Shown in pieces: positions 9,034 through 18,072 of a DNA stretch of 64,000 nucleotides (position 1 is the stretch's first letter; the number at the start of each line of letters is the position of its first letter). Origin of the DNA: Variovorax paradoxus (GTDB lineage: Bacteria; Pseudomonadota; Gammaproteobacteria; Burkholderiales; Burkholderiaceae_C); the NCBI RefSeq assembly GCF_024734665.1, contig NZ_CP102931.1, positions 3,284,001 through 3,348,000 on the forward strand, written 5' to 3'. The notes under the pieces were generated by a model. That model was not told the DNA's origin and did no database searches. It saw only the letters and a list, made by a program, of their open reading frames with translations. Position numbers and translations under genes: made by a program.

Positions 9034-9066
9034 ACGAACCTCCGTCGCAGGTAAAAGATGGGAGGG

Positions 9067-9651
9067 CTAGACATAGCCCAGTTGATGCGCGAACACTTCG
9101 ACCACCGTGCCCGCCGCGATGCAGATGCCGTAGGGCAGCTTTCCCACGGACTGGCTCATGTGGACGTGCCCCGTGGGGCGGATGCCCGCCATGCTCGAGA
9201 ACGCCATGCCTTGTGCCGCCGTCTTGACGTTGGCCAGCATGTGAGCGAGGCGGCGACGGTGGATGGCGAACACCAGCGCCGCCATACCACCGGCAATGAA
9301 GGTGAAGAGCACCGCCATCAGCGTCTGCTGCGGACCGATGAAGGCCCCTGCCATGGCCATGAGCTTCACGTCGCCCGCCCCCATCAATCCCAGGACATAG
9401 AACGGCAGCATCGCGGCGAAGCCCACACCCAGGCCACCGAAAGCGCTCATTGCACCTGCGGCCGGCGTGCGGGCAGCGAGAGTGCCGTAGATGAGCGCGA
9501 AGAGCGCGCCACCGAAGGTCAGCCAGTTGGGAATGCGGTAGGAGCGCCAGTCGCTGACGGCGGCTACCCCGAGCAGCGCGAAAAGCGCGAGCATTCGAAC
9601 GTCTGTAGCCAGCATTGCCAGCAGTTCGAGAACGGCGTCGAGTTCTTGCAT
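9067..9651 (-). CDS. tadV: Prepilin peptidase TadV/CpaA (A24 family)
   Basis: A 194-residue polytopic protein of the short A24B prepilin-peptidase type with no N-methylase domain. Both active-site aspartates are visible: the first in VSDWRSYRIPNW and the second in GLMGAGDVKLMAM (GxGD). TadV cleaves the Flp and TadE/F prepilins after the conserved Gly. It follows the small Flp-like gene and precedes cpaB. Confidence 0.95.
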   Translation of the reverse strand: MQELDAVLELLAMLATDVRMLALFALLGVAAVSDWRSYRIPNWLTFGGALFALIYGTLAARTPAAGAMSAFGGLGVGFAAMLPFYVLGLMGAGDVKLMAMAGAFIGPQQTLMAVLFTFIAGGMAALVFAIHRRRLAHMLANVKTAAQGMAFSSMAGIRPTGHVHMSQSVGKLPYGICIAAGTVVEVFAHQLGYV

Positions 9652-9667
9652 GGTCGGCTCCGTGGGT

Positions 9668-9814
9668 TCAGGCGCTGCGCCGGATGGCGAGCAGCAGGAG
9701 CAGGCACACGACCATCACAAGAGCGCCGATCAGAGCGAACTCCATGAACGACATGCCTGCGTCTTCCCGCAGCAGGTTCATGAAGGGTCTCGGCAGCAAT
9801 GCGAGCAGTTCCAT
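9668..9814 (-). CDS. Small Flp/TadE-type prepilin-like protein
   Basis: A 48-residue product that is easy to miss because of its size. It reads MELLALLPRPFMNLLREDAG, then MSFMEFALIGALVMVV and a hydrophobic run ending in RRSA. The pattern G|xxxxEFALI after an acidic stretch matches the TadV cleavage site of Flp and TadE-like prepilins, with Glu at mature position 5. There is almost no C-terminal domain after the helix. A GGGGAA sequence lies about 5 bases upstream of the ATG. It is the first gene of the Tad operon. It could be a minor pilin or a second short Flp. Confidence 0.75.
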   Translation of the reverse strand: MELLALLPRPFMNLLREDAGMSFMEFALIGALVMVVCLLLLLAIRRSA

Positions 9815-9980
9815 GCGTGTTCCCCGGTTGTCGTGACCGGCCTGAACCGCCTCTCTGCCCGGTATGGACAGAAGCGTTCGGCCTGGGGATGACTGTAGGA
9901 ATCACGCTGTCTTCGCACATGAGCGAAGCGCCCCTTTGCAGGGGAGTCAAGCGCCCTGCCCGCTTGGGCTCGGGACCATG

Positions 9981-10009
9981 ACAAAACGCCTACCCGGAGC
10001 GTTTCCGGG
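9981..10009 (-). terminator. Possible terminator after the 10025-11767 gene
   Basis: On the minus strand CCCGGA/TCCGGG arms (10009-10004 and 9998-9993) flank a 5-base loop and are followed within about 7 bases by TTTTG. It starts 16 bases after the stop of the toroid gene, fitting a weak intrinsic terminator that separates that operon from the Tad operon. Confidence 0.4.
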
Positions 10010-10024
10010 CAGCAGGAGGCACCG

Positions 10025-11767
10025 CTACGTCTGCGCGATGGCGGCCGGTGCCGCTTGCCTTGCCTCTTCCTGTTGCGTCAGGGAAGGCCGCCCGCCGCCC
10101 TGCAGGTACTTCCAGTACGCGACGTAGCCCGACAGGTAGTGCTCCACATCGTCGATGCGCACGCGGTAGCTGTGATGGCGAATGAAGAAGCTGCCCACGA
10201 TGCGCCCCGGGTTCTTGAAGAACATGGCGATCTCGGGCCAGAAATGGCCCGTCAGCAGGTAGCGCGCACGCTGCTCCAGGGCCCGGTAGAACTTGTCGAT
10301 GTCGAAGCCGCGCAGCAGGTGGTCGTGCTGCGGGTCGGCCTGAATGCGCACGATCATCTTCTGCGCCGCCATCATCAGCTCCAGCAGCGTCGGAAAGGTG
10401 GTGATGCGCTCGAGCACGAAGTCGAGATGGTCGCGCACGTTGTCCAGGCCGAAGCGGTAGTAGCGCTCGTCCGATCTGTAGAGGGTGAGTTCGTTGACGC
10501 AGTAGCTCAGCCAATGATCGTGGGCCTGCCAGTGCCTGGCTTCGATGAAATGCCCGAATGCTTTCTCTACGGTCTGCAGCCAGCGCGGATCATTGGTCAG
10601 CCCGTACAGGCGCATCAAGCCGAAGGCGGCCTCGCCGTCGTAATAGATGATCCGGTTCTCTTCCTTCACGCTGAGGTCGGGGTGATTCAGCACATGCACG
10701 AAGCGGCCCGAGTTCGGGTCCTGCATGTGCACGATGCCCAGGGCCAGCTGCTCCATCAGCGGCAGGTATTGCCGGTCGCCGGTGAGTTCGGTGTACTTGA
10801 CCATCGCCAGCAGGCACACGGCGTTGCCGCCCAGCTTGATCTCGTTGCCGTTGTCGACGTCCACGAGAAAAGCGCCCTGCTCCCCGCCCGGCAGCGCGGC
10901 GCGCTGGATCAACGTCTGCGTGAGGTAGGCCAGCGCCCGGTCAATGGCGGCCTTGTGCTCGGGGCGCTGCGTCAGCTCCCAGCCTTCGAGCAGCGCGTAG
11001 GTGGAGCTGGCGTGCCGCAGCGCGTTGTAGGTGGGAATGGGACGGTCGAAGCAGGGAAACCAGCCGTAGTGGTACTGGCCGGTCGGCTTGACCTGCCGTG
11101 CGAGATAAGCGGTGCTGGTTGCGACGATGTCGTGCACCTGGCTCGCATCCCAGTTCGGCATGACGCGATGGCCCTTGCCCCGCCCCTGATGCTCGATGGC
11201 ATGAAGCTGCTTGCCATCGGTGAACACGGCTCGCGTGTCGAAGACCCAGATCGGCTCCTGCGCCTGGGTTGGCCACTCCAGCTCCAGCCCGTATCGATAT
11301 TTGCCGTAGAGCTTGAGGTTGGCCGCATTGGGCGTCGCCTCGTCGAGTGCGCCGTCGTGCAGCACGGCATGCGCGCCGATCTCCGGCTCCAGAATGGCCA
11401 CGGAAAAATCGGGCTTGAACGCGATGCCATGGCGAAAGTAGTTGCGCTTGGTTGTCGCAAAGCCCCGCTTCAGTTCCTGCCAGGACATGGCGTGCACGGT
11501 GTGCACCACGTCCACCCGCAGCCAGATTGGTGCGGCGCCCTTCTGCTTGCGCAGCCAGGCATTCAGCAACTGCGCGCCCCTGCCCCATGCCTGCTCGAAA
11601 TTCTTTCCGCGGATGGTCACGACATGGGCCCGCTCCTTCCCGTTGCAGACCGACATGAAGAGCACGCCCACGGCCTCTGCGTCGATGCCGACGCTGGCGC
11701 TCGTGCATTCGTCCCACAAGGTTGCAATCGCGGGCCTGGCCGACGCCAGCAGTTCACCCAGACTCAT
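10025..11767 (-). CDS. Alpha/alpha-toroid (six-hairpin glycosidase-like) protein of unknown function
   Basis: A 580-residue soluble protein with no signal peptide. From about residue 215 to 500 it has repeated helical hairpins with aromatic/acidic motifs ([55 protein letters not shown]), typical of six-hairpin glycosidase or epimerase toroids. The first 200 residues form a separate domain not recognised. The start overlaps the stop of the peptidase-like gene (ATGA), so it is the last gene of a three-gene operon. It might act on a sugar or a modified peptide; no substrate can be named. Confidence 0.6.
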   Translation of the reverse strand: MSLGELLASARPAIATLWDECTSASVGIDAEAVGVLFMSVCNGKERAHVVTIRGKNFEQAWGRGAQLLNAWLRKQKGAAPIWLRVDVVHTVHAMSWQELKRGFATTKRNYFRHGIAFKPDFSVAILEPEIGAHAVLHDGALDEATPNAANLKLYGKYRYGLELEWPTQAQEPIWVFDTRAVFTDGKQLHAIEHQGRGKGHRVMPNWDASQVHDIVATSTAYLARQVKPTGQYHYGWFPCFDRPIPTYNALRHASSTYALLEGWELTQRPEHKAAIDRALAYLTQTLIQRAALPGGEQGAFLVDVDNGNEIKLGGNAVCLLAMVKYTELTGDRQYLPLMEQLALGIVHMQDPNSGRFVHVLNHPDLSVKEENRIIYYDGEAAFGLMRLYGLTNDPRWLQTVEKAFGHFIEARHWQAHDHWLSYCVNELTLYRSDERYYRFGLDNVRDHLDFVLERITTFPTLLELMMAAQKMIVRIQADPQHDHLLRGFDIDKFYRALEQRARYLLTGHFWPEIAMFFKNPGRIVGSFFIRHHSYRVRIDDVEHYLSGYVAYWKYLQGGGRPSLTQQEEARQAAPAAIAQT

Positions 11768-12789
11768 GGCACATCCTTTTTCACAAGCGCCTCCAGTGCA
11801 AGAAATTCTTCCAGTTCGGCCGATCTCCGGGCCTTCGAGCGCGCCGCTTCAGTCCGCGTCGCCTGGAGCACGCCTTTAAGTATCTCCGCGTCGTGCGCGG
11901 AAGAACGCTGATCCTCCTCCTTCCAGCCAAATACCGGCCAGCCATTGCGTGCCGCGACCTGTCGGTCGAGCGGGCCTAGCGCCTCCAGCAGCGCCTTGAT
12001 GAAGGCCGCGCCGTGCAGTTGATCGTCCTGGATGACCAGGCTGCCATCGACGTAGGTGGTCTGCGCCAAGCCCGGCGGCAGCCTGAGGCGGCCGTCGGGG
12101 TCGAGCATGCCCGCCAGACGGTTCCACATGCCACTTGCCCCGTAGGTCTGCGAGAACACCTGCTCGCGCAGTGCCGGCAGTGTGGCCGGCAACGGCTGCT
12201 GCGGTCCACTTCCGGGGCGTAGCGCGTACTCCGACCAACGCGCAGTGCCTTCCAGGAACCAGCGCGCCTTGAACATGGTGTAGCCGTACTGGTACTGGTG
12301 AAAAAGCTCGTGGATCGGAGTCACGTTCTGGTTCGCGTGGCGGTTGAGCAGATCGATGCGAAGGGCACAGCCGCCGGCCGTTTCGTCGGAGCCCAGGCGG
12401 TAGTTCATCACCTCGTCGTAGGACATTCCGTTGCCCTTCTCCATCTTCAGCAGGAACACATTGATCGAGGTGGCGCGGGCATAGCGTGGCTGGCGCATGG
12501 GGTGCGTCAGCCCCATCACATCGGTGAACAGCCTGTGACCCACGACCAGTTGCGTTGCCACGTCCTGCACCTTGTCGGGTATGCCATTGCGGTCGAGGTC
12601 ACGCATGTCCGGCAGCGCGTGGGCTCCCTCCAGCGTGTAGCGGATGCGGAACTCGTCACGCACATAGACGCGGTCGAGCTGGGAGAGCGTCGCATTGCGC
12701 TCCACCCGGCAACGGCCGGCCTCGACCTCCTGTGCCGCGACGGGCAGGACGGCCGCCAGCATGCACACCAGCCATCGCGCATTCGTCAT
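11764..12789 (-). CDS. Secreted HExxH metallopeptidase-like protein
   Basis: A 341-residue protein with a signal peptide ([20 protein letters not shown]). Residues 160-164 form HELFH, an HExxH zinc motif, and [11 protein letters not shown] supplies a plausible third ligand at Glu180, a gluzincin arrangement. An upstream DLDRNGIPD segment (about 64-72) resembles a Ca-binding DxDxNG loop, as found next to such domains in other secreted peptidases. It is placed between a 2OG-hydroxylase-like gene (6-base gap) and the toroid gene (4-base overlap). The substrate is unknown; the export signal suggests it acts outside the cytoplasm. Confidence 0.7.
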   Translation of the reverse strand: MTNARWLVCMLAAVLPVAAQEVEAGRCRVERNATLSQLDRVYVRDEFRIRYTLEGAHALPDMRDLDRNGIPDKVQDVATQLVVGHRLFTDVMGLTHPMRQPRYARATSINVFLLKMEKGNGMSYDEVMNYRLGSDETAGGCALRIDLLNRHANQNVTPIHELFHQYQYGYTMFKARWFLEGTARWSEYALRPGSGPQQPLPATLPALREQVFSQTYGASGMWNRLAGMLDPDGRLRLPPGLAQTTYVDGSLVIQDDQLHGAAFIKALLEALGPLDRQVAARNGWPVFGWKEEDQRSSAHDAEILKGVLQATRTEAARSKARRSAELEEFLALEALVKKDVP

Positions 12790-12795
12790 GCGAGC

Positions 12796-13419
12796 TCAAG
12801 CCACCAACTGCTGCTGGAGCACAGGCAGCCAGGGCTCGGTCAGCATCTCGAAAGATGGATTGGCATCCAGTCCCATCAGCAGATGAACCCGGTTGGATGG
12901 CTGCTGGCTTCGATTGACCGCTCTGTGGTTCACATCCACCCGCACCAGCCAGGCCGAGCCGTCGGCCGGCAGATGAACGCTTTCGATGCTGCCGTCGGCG
13001 CGCTGCCATTCGAAGAAGCAATTGGGGTTGGTGATGATGGGGATGTGCAGGCGCCAGGTTTCCTTGGCTGCATCGTTGTGCAGCGGCATCTCCTCGCCCT
13101 CGCTTTCGAGCTGCATGATCCGGGCCCTGAAGGGCGTCAGGCCATGGCTGCGCAGCGCATTCATCACCCTGGCCAGGTAGCCGCTGCACGCGTCTGTCGG
13201 CGTGACGCCGCGCGCATTTTTTGCGGGAATCCGCCGGATGCCGTCTACCAGAGTGCCGTCGCGACTGGTGACTGCCCAGCCGATGTAGTCGACGCGGTTG
13301 TCGCGGTATGGCGTCGACGGCAGCGGCTTGACGTGCACCAGGAAATGCTGCCTCAGCGATTCGGCGTCGATCCTGAAATCGGCCAGCCTGGCAAACATCA
13401 CGTCACTCGATTGCTCCAT
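12796..13419 (-). CDS. Aspartyl/asparaginyl beta-hydroxylase-family 2OG-Fe(II) enzyme
   Basis: A 207-residue protein resembling the Asp/Asn beta-hydroxylase cupin fold. The Fe(II) ligands fit H114-N-D116 (MPLHNDAAKETWRLHIPI) and H165 (RVDVNHRAVNRS), and R177 (PSNRVHLL) is suited to bind 2-oxoglutarate. Relatives hydroxylate Asp/Asn or Pro in proteins and peptides, or free amino acids and lipids. A strong GAGGAG ribosome site precedes the ATG. It leads the operon with the secreted peptidase-like and toroid genes, so a protein or peptide substrate handled by its neighbours is conceivable. Confidence 0.75.
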   Translation of the reverse strand: MEQSSDVMFARLADFRIDAESLRQHFLVHVKPLPSTPYRDNRVDYIGWAVTSRDGTLVDGIRRIPAKNARGVTPTDACSGYLARVMNALRSHGLTPFRARIMQLESEGEEMPLHNDAAKETWRLHIPIITNPNCFFEWQRADGSIESVHLPADGSAWLVRVDVNHRAVNRSQQPSNRVHLLMGLDANPSFEMLTEPWLPVLQQQLVA

Positions 13420-13536
13420 TGTTTTCTCCTCTTCTTCGTCCTCTTGATGGCGATGTGCATCGGACGGCCATCAATGCCGACGGCGCGAGCACACGCAATG
13501 AGCAGGGCCCGAAGGCCCCAGGTCGAACTGGACGAC

Positions 13537-13875
13537 CTATGCGAGGAAGGAGAGGAGTTGTGGCGGCCGCATGGGCCGCTCGAGAGGCGCGGACGGCAAG
13601 ACCGTCACGGCAAATTCCGGGGGAGCTTCCGGTCGAAGGAGCGGCAGTGAAATCTCGCGCCTTCCGGCGGCAAGGTCCACTTCATCGGAGTCGATGCCGT
13701 GATCCAGGACCGAAGCTCCAGCGTGGCCCTGATGAAGCTCGCAGGCGCTTGCCTGATGCACCTGCGCGACGTGGGCCTGGTGCTGCCCGAAGCCCGCCAT
13801 GTTCTGGGCAAGCACGGCCAGCCCGTGACAGCACAGAAAGGCGATAACTGCGGACGTACAAAGCCAGCGACGCAT
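13537..13875 (-). CDS. Small secreted His-containing protein, function unknown
   Basis: Starting at the ATG at 13875 gives 112 residues with a signal peptide (RRWLCTSAVIAFLCCHGLAVLAQ). A His-rich middle follows (FGQHQAHVAQVHQ, CELHQGHAG, VLDHG), then a Pro-rich tail. The His cluster could bind metal, but no family was recognised. It lies 117 bases upstream of the hydroxylase gene in the same direction and may belong to that operon. Confidence 0.5.
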   Translation of the reverse strand: MRRWLCTSAVIAFLCCHGLAVLAQNMAGFGQHQAHVAQVHQASACELHQGHAGASVLDHGIDSDEVDLAAGRREISLPLLRPEAPPEFAVTVLPSAPLERPMRPPQLLSFLA

Positions 13876-13948
13876 GACGGCGCAGTTTAGCGACCGGCCG
13901 AATATTCTGGATAGTGTGATTGCAGGTGGACGTCGCGACGCCAAGACA

Positions 13949-16576
13949 TCACGGGATGCTCCGCGCCACCACGCCGAGATCCCGCCAGGCCTCGGGATGG
14001 CAGCTGAAGATCAATATCTGGTGTCGCGTTGCCGCGTCGTACAGCACCCGCTTCATCTGCCGCAGGCGCTCTTCGTCGGTGTTGACCAGCGCGTCGTCGA
14101 GGATGAGCAAGGTCGGCTTGCGCGCTTCTTTCAGCAGATCGGCATAGGCCAGCCGGGCGACGACGCCCATCTGTTCCCGCGCGCCCACGCTGAGCTCTTC
14201 GAATGCGCCGCTCTGCGCGCCTCGCAGGCCTTGCCGCGTGATGCGGCCCGGTGAAAGATCGTCGCCGACCTCGACCTGCGCACCGGGGAAAAGAATCTGC
14301 AGATAGTGGTCGAGGTGCTTCTGCAGCGGTGCACGCAGGCGTCGCGCCAGGGCGGAACGCTTTTCGCGCAGCAGCTTCAGCAGGTGGTCGAGCGCCTTCG
14401 CGCGGCGTTCGAGTTCGGCGCAACGGCGTGTTGCGTGCTCGAGTTCGCGCTGTTTTTCCGACGCAGCTTCTTCCTGGCCCAGCGCGCCCCTGGCTTCGAG
14501 TTCGGCTTCAAGCCGGGTGATCTCGTTGGCCCGCTGGCTGTGCGTGGCCTCGGCTTGCTTGACGCTTTGCTCCAGCCGTTCCACGTCCTGCGCGAGCACC
14601 GGCAGGTTGGCGGATTGCAACTGCTGCGCCAATTCGACGACCTTGTCTTGCAGGGCCGACTGCTGCGCGAGCGCATCCGTCAATGCGGCGCCGGCTTCCG
14701 TCTTTCGGCTGGCGCGCATCGGGTCGTTCAGCGTGGCTTTGACCGCCGCGAGTTCGTCTTCAGCGGCCTTGACCTGCTCGCGCGCATTGCCGGCGGCGAC
14801 CTTGGCGTCGTTGAGCGCCGCGGATGCCGCCTCCAGCGCCGCGCGCGCGGCGCCCTCCTCCGATTCGGCCTGCGCGCTCGACGGCATCGCCGCGTCGGCC
14901 GGCGGCATGCCCTGCAGGACCTGCCTTGCTTCAGCCAGCCGGGCCTCGCGCATGGCGATGTCCGCGGCAAGCGCGCTCAGCCCCTTCGGTGCCAGCGCAG
15001 CCAGCACGGCCACCGCCGCACCGGCTTCGCCCTTGCGCAGCGCCTGCAGCCGCATGCGCTCCTCGACGGCTGCGACGCTCTCCGCGCGCAGGGCCTGCAA
15101 CAGCCCGGCGAGTTCGTCGCGTGCACGGTCCCGTTCGATGGCGAGGCTTTCCAGATCAGCCCCACCCGGCAGCACCGTGATGCGGCCTACGCCTTCGATC
15201 TCGATGTCGGTCCGCGCGATGACGGTCTGGCGCTTCGAGCCGGAAAGTTCGGCGCCGGCGACCCGGACCTTCGCAGCGGGCTGCAGCTCGAACTCCAGGG
15301 CTGTCGCCACCGCATCGAGCCTGGCTTGCGCCGTGCGATGCGCGTCGGCGCAGCGCTGAAGCCGCTTGAGCTCGCCCTCCGGCACCGCGAGCGCCTGTGC
15401 CTCGGCCTGCAGGCGCGTGACCTTGTCCTGCTCGCCCTTTGCCTTCTCGTGGCTCTGTGCGAGCGCCTCAAGCTGCTCGGCCAGGCTCTCGACGGTTCTC
15501 TCCTGCGCGATGCGAGAGGCTGCCTGCCGCGCAAGGCGGAGGTTTTCTCGCGCGCCGACATCGGCCTTCGCTGCGGCCGCGTGGCGAGGCTCCCATGCCT
15601 GCAGTTCGCCCTGCGCCTTGGCCAAGCTTTCCTGCGCCGCCTGCAGATTCTTCTCACGCAGGACGACCGTGGCTTCCTCGCGCTCCATCGCCTGGAGCTG
15701 GGTGCGCCAGGAATTCACCTGCGCGACGACCTGCCTGAGCGCGGCGTCTTGCGCGGTCTTCCTGTCGTTCAAGCCCTTGGCTTCGTCCAGCCGCTGCCGT
15801 GCGGTGGCAAGCTGCTCCCGCAACGCCGTCCAGGGCCGCGCGGCTTCGTCGCGCTGGTGATCGCGGCGCAGACCGGAGAGACGGTCCACGCCCGACTGAT
15901 AAGACTCGATGTCGGCACGCAGCCGTTCGATGTCGGCTTCGAGTTCCGTGCGCAGCCTGATGGCATCCGCGAAGGCGCCGCGCGGTGTTCCGGCGGCGGG
16001 CGTGAGCAGTTCGTTGCGCTCGCTCTCCACTGCCTTCAGCACCGCATCGCCGTTGCTAGAGGCCAGCTCCCCAAGCGATTCGCCGAGTGCGTTGCGCAGG
16101 TGGTCGCTGGCGAAGCCCACGGCGCTGGCAATGTCGTGCGAGGTGCCCTGTTTGATCCACAGCAGGCCCGGAATGCCCATGTGCTCCGGCGTGCTGGCGC
16201 CCTTGCCCGGAAAGCGAAAGCCCAGCAGCGCCGCCAGATGGTCTTCAGCCACCGCGCCGTCCATGGCCCTGCCGTCGATGACCAGCTCGCAGCGCTTCTT
16301 GCCGAGGAAGGCCTTGGTGAGTCGGCACGGTTTGCCGTCGAGTTCGAAATCGACTTCGACCGTGGGCGTTGCCGAGCTTTCTCCCCATGGCCGCAGATAC
16401 TCGACGGCGCTGGAGCGATGCCGCTCGAAGAAGGCCGCGCGAATGGCCTCGGCAACGGTGGACTTGCCCGACTCGTTGGGTGCCGCGAAAAGATTCAGCC
16501 CATCCGTGAAGCCGTCGATTTCGAGCGGTGCGCGAAACAGCTTGAAGTTCTCGATGCGAAGACGCTGCAACTTCAT
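13949..16576 (-). CDS. YhaN/SbcC-type AAA ATPase with long coiled coil
   Basis: An 875-residue SMC/Rad50-like protein. The N-terminus carries MKLQRLRIENFKLF and a Walker A motif APNESGKST (about 32-40). Long Ala/Glu/Gln/Arg-rich coiled coils fill roughly residues 210-700. The C-terminal ATPase half has an ABC-type signature (LSVGAREQMGVVARLAYADLL) and Walker B plus D-loop (PTLLILDDALVNTDEERL). It overlaps the downstream end of the nuclease gene by four bases. The pair resembles YhaO-YhaN and SbcD-SbcC, which process DNA ends. Confidence 0.85.
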   Translation of the reverse strand: MKLQRLRIENFKLFRAPLEIDGFTDGLNLFAAPNESGKSTVAEAIRAAFFERHRSSAVEYLRPWGESSATPTVEVDFELDGKPCRLTKAFLGKKRCELVIDGRAMDGAVAEDHLAALLGFRFPGKGASTPEHMGIPGLLWIKQGTSHDIASAVGFASDHLRNALGESLGELASSNGDAVLKAVESERNELLTPAAGTPRGAFADAIRLRTELEADIERLRADIESYQSGVDRLSGLRRDHQRDEAARPWTALREQLATARQRLDEAKGLNDRKTAQDAALRQVVAQVNSWRTQLQAMEREEATVVLREKNLQAAQESLAKAQGELQAWEPRHAAAAKADVGARENLRLARQAASRIAQERTVESLAEQLEALAQSHEKAKGEQDKVTRLQAEAQALAVPEGELKRLQRCADAHRTAQARLDAVATALEFELQPAAKVRVAGAELSGSKRQTVIARTDIEIEGVGRITVLPGGADLESLAIERDRARDELAGLLQALRAESVAAVEERMRLQALRKGEAGAAVAVLAALAPKGLSALAADIAMREARLAEARQVLQGMPPADAAMPSSAQAESEEGAARAALEAASAALNDAKVAAGNAREQVKAAEDELAAVKATLNDPMRASRKTEAGAALTDALAQQSALQDKVVELAQQLQSANLPVLAQDVERLEQSVKQAEATHSQRANEITRLEAELEARGALGQEEAASEKQRELEHATRRCAELERRAKALDHLLKLLREKRSALARRLRAPLQKHLDHYLQILFPGAQVEVGDDLSPGRITRQGLRGAQSGAFEELSVGAREQMGVVARLAYADLLKEARKPTLLILDDALVNTDEERLRQMKRVLYDAATRHQILIFSCHPEAWRDLGVVARSIP

Positions 16577-17685
16577 GCGGCGGCTCCCTGCGCGTCGAGG
16601 ATGCGGGCGAGCGTGAGCAGCGCGTCGCGGGCGAGTTCAGCATCGGCATCGCCTTGCTGCGCGCGCAACTCCTGAAGCGCCTCGCCGACGAAACCGTCGG
16701 CGTGCAACGCCTGGATGTCGTCTTCTGTCGGCTCCAACCGAAGCGCTTCGCCGTCCCACACCAGCGCACGGGCGCGAGCGCGGGCGGCGTCCAGCGCGGT
16801 ACTCAGCCGGTTGTGGCCGCTGAGATCGCAAGCGCCCTGCGCGCGAAGTTGCAGCACGTCGCTGCTGCTCACCTGCTCCAGCTTTTCCACCAGTTCATCG
16901 ATGTCGGAAGGCACCGTGAGCCGCGGCTCCCATTGCTGCCAGTCGAATTGGCCTGTGCGGATAGCCTCGACCGTCGGCTCCGCCCCGGCACCTGAGACGC
17001 CGACCAGCAGCGCCTGCCCCGAATCGTTGGCTCTGAAACGATCGGTCTCGGGCGTGCCCGCGTACCAGGTACGGTCGTCGATCTGCCGCGTGCCGTGCCA
17101 GTCGCCCAACGCGAGGTAGTCGAGCCGAGCCTGCGCCGCACGCCCGGTCGCGATGGGATTGGCCGAGTCGATGTCTTCGGACAGGATGCCCTGCACGCAG
17201 CCGTGCGCCAGCCCGATGCGGGGCAGCCCCTCTTCGCTTGGCGCGGTGGCAAGCCAGTCGGTGAGGTCGCCGTAGGTATGGCGCTGCGTGAGCGGCGCCG
17301 GCAGCAGCGTGAACTTGCCCACCACCGTGTGGGGCTTCGGCTCCAAGCAGCAGACGACATTCGGTGCAATGGCGCCCAGCCGCTGCGCACGGCTCCAGAC
17401 CGATTCGCTCAGCGCCGAGTCGTGATTGCCCGGAATCAGCAGCCAGGGGCCCGTAAAGCCCTGCATGGCGTTGAACATGCGCCGGATGGTCTTGTCCGAC
17501 ACGGTCTGCAGGTCGAACACATCGCCTGCAACCAGTACGGCATCGACCTTGCGTTCGGCCGCAATGGCGGCCAGCCGCTCGACCGCCTTGAAACGCGCCT
17601 CGAACAGTGCCGCGGCGTCGTCGGGTTCGAACTGCGAGAACACGCGGCCTATCTGCCAGTCCGCGGTGTGGAGCAAAGAAATCAT
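16573..17685 (-). CDS. SbcD/YhaO-type metallophosphoesterase (DNA exonuclease subunit)
   Basis: The ATG at 17685 is chosen because AAGGGAGGG lies just upstream; a longer start at 17718 lacks one. The 370-residue protein starts MISLLHTADWQIGR, the metal-binding HxADxQ box of calcineurin-like nucleases. It continues with VLVAGDVFD, IPGNHDSA and IGLAHGC. YhaO/SbcD relatives are the nuclease subunits that pair with YhaN/SbcC ATPases. It is translationally coupled to the ATPase gene. Confidence 0.88.
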   Translation of the reverse strand: MISLLHTADWQIGRVFSQFEPDDAAALFEARFKAVERLAAIAAERKVDAVLVAGDVFDLQTVSDKTIRRMFNAMQGFTGPWLLIPGNHDSALSESVWSRAQRLGAIAPNVVCCLEPKPHTVVGKFTLLPAPLTQRHTYGDLTDWLATAPSEEGLPRIGLAHGCVQGILSEDIDSANPIATGRAAQARLDYLALGDWHGTRQIDDRTWYAGTPETDRFRANDSGQALLVGVSGAGAEPTVEAIRTGQFDWQQWEPRLTVPSDIDELVEKLEQVSSSDVLQLRAQGACDLSGHNRLSTALDAARARARALVWDGEALRLEPTEDDIQALHADGFVGEALQELRAQQGDADAELARDALLTLARILDAQGAAA

Positions 17686-17784
17686 GCGTGGCCCTCCCTT
17701 TGCCTCTCGCGTCTTCACGTCATCCAGAAAGAGCGAGCATCTTAGAGGGCCTGGGGCTGCAGGCGGGCCGGACCGGCCGGGAGG

Positions 17785-17967
17785 CTAGCGCCTGGCGTCC
17801 ATTCCCGATGCGCACTCTTCGAGCAGCGCGGCCGACTGCGTGACCTGTTCGGTGATCTGGTCGCGCAGCGGCTTCCACTCGAGGCTGAACGGTGCGAGAA
17901 GGCACCACTGCGTGGTCAGCGCCATCGCGATGCCAAAAATGATGAACAGCCAATGCACGAGTTCCAT
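17785..17967 (-). CDS. Small single-pass membrane protein
   Basis: A 60-residue product: one N-terminal transmembrane helix (MELVHWLFIIFGIAMALTTQWCLLAP) and a short cytoplasm-like tail (LRDQITEQVTQSAALLEECASG). A GGGGCGG ribosome site sits just before the ATG. No family was recognised. It stands alone between the nuclease and lipoprotein genes. Confidence 0.5.
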   Translation of the reverse strand: MELVHWLFIIFGIAMALTTQWCLLAPFSLEWKPLRDQITEQVTQSAALLEECASGMDARR

Positions 17968-18072
17968 TACCGCCCCTTTTTTTCAGACTAAGGGCGAGAG
18001 TCTGCGCATTTCACGGGCACCGCGATATCGCCAATTTGGGGGATGCCTTTCGCCAGAGGCGGCCCCGTCCGG

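Noticed and set aside
9911..9928. Inverted repeat CTTCGC-N6-GCGAAG upstream of the Tad operon
   Set aside because: Short arms and no U-run; it could be chance in GC-rich DNA, so it is not called an operator or terminator.
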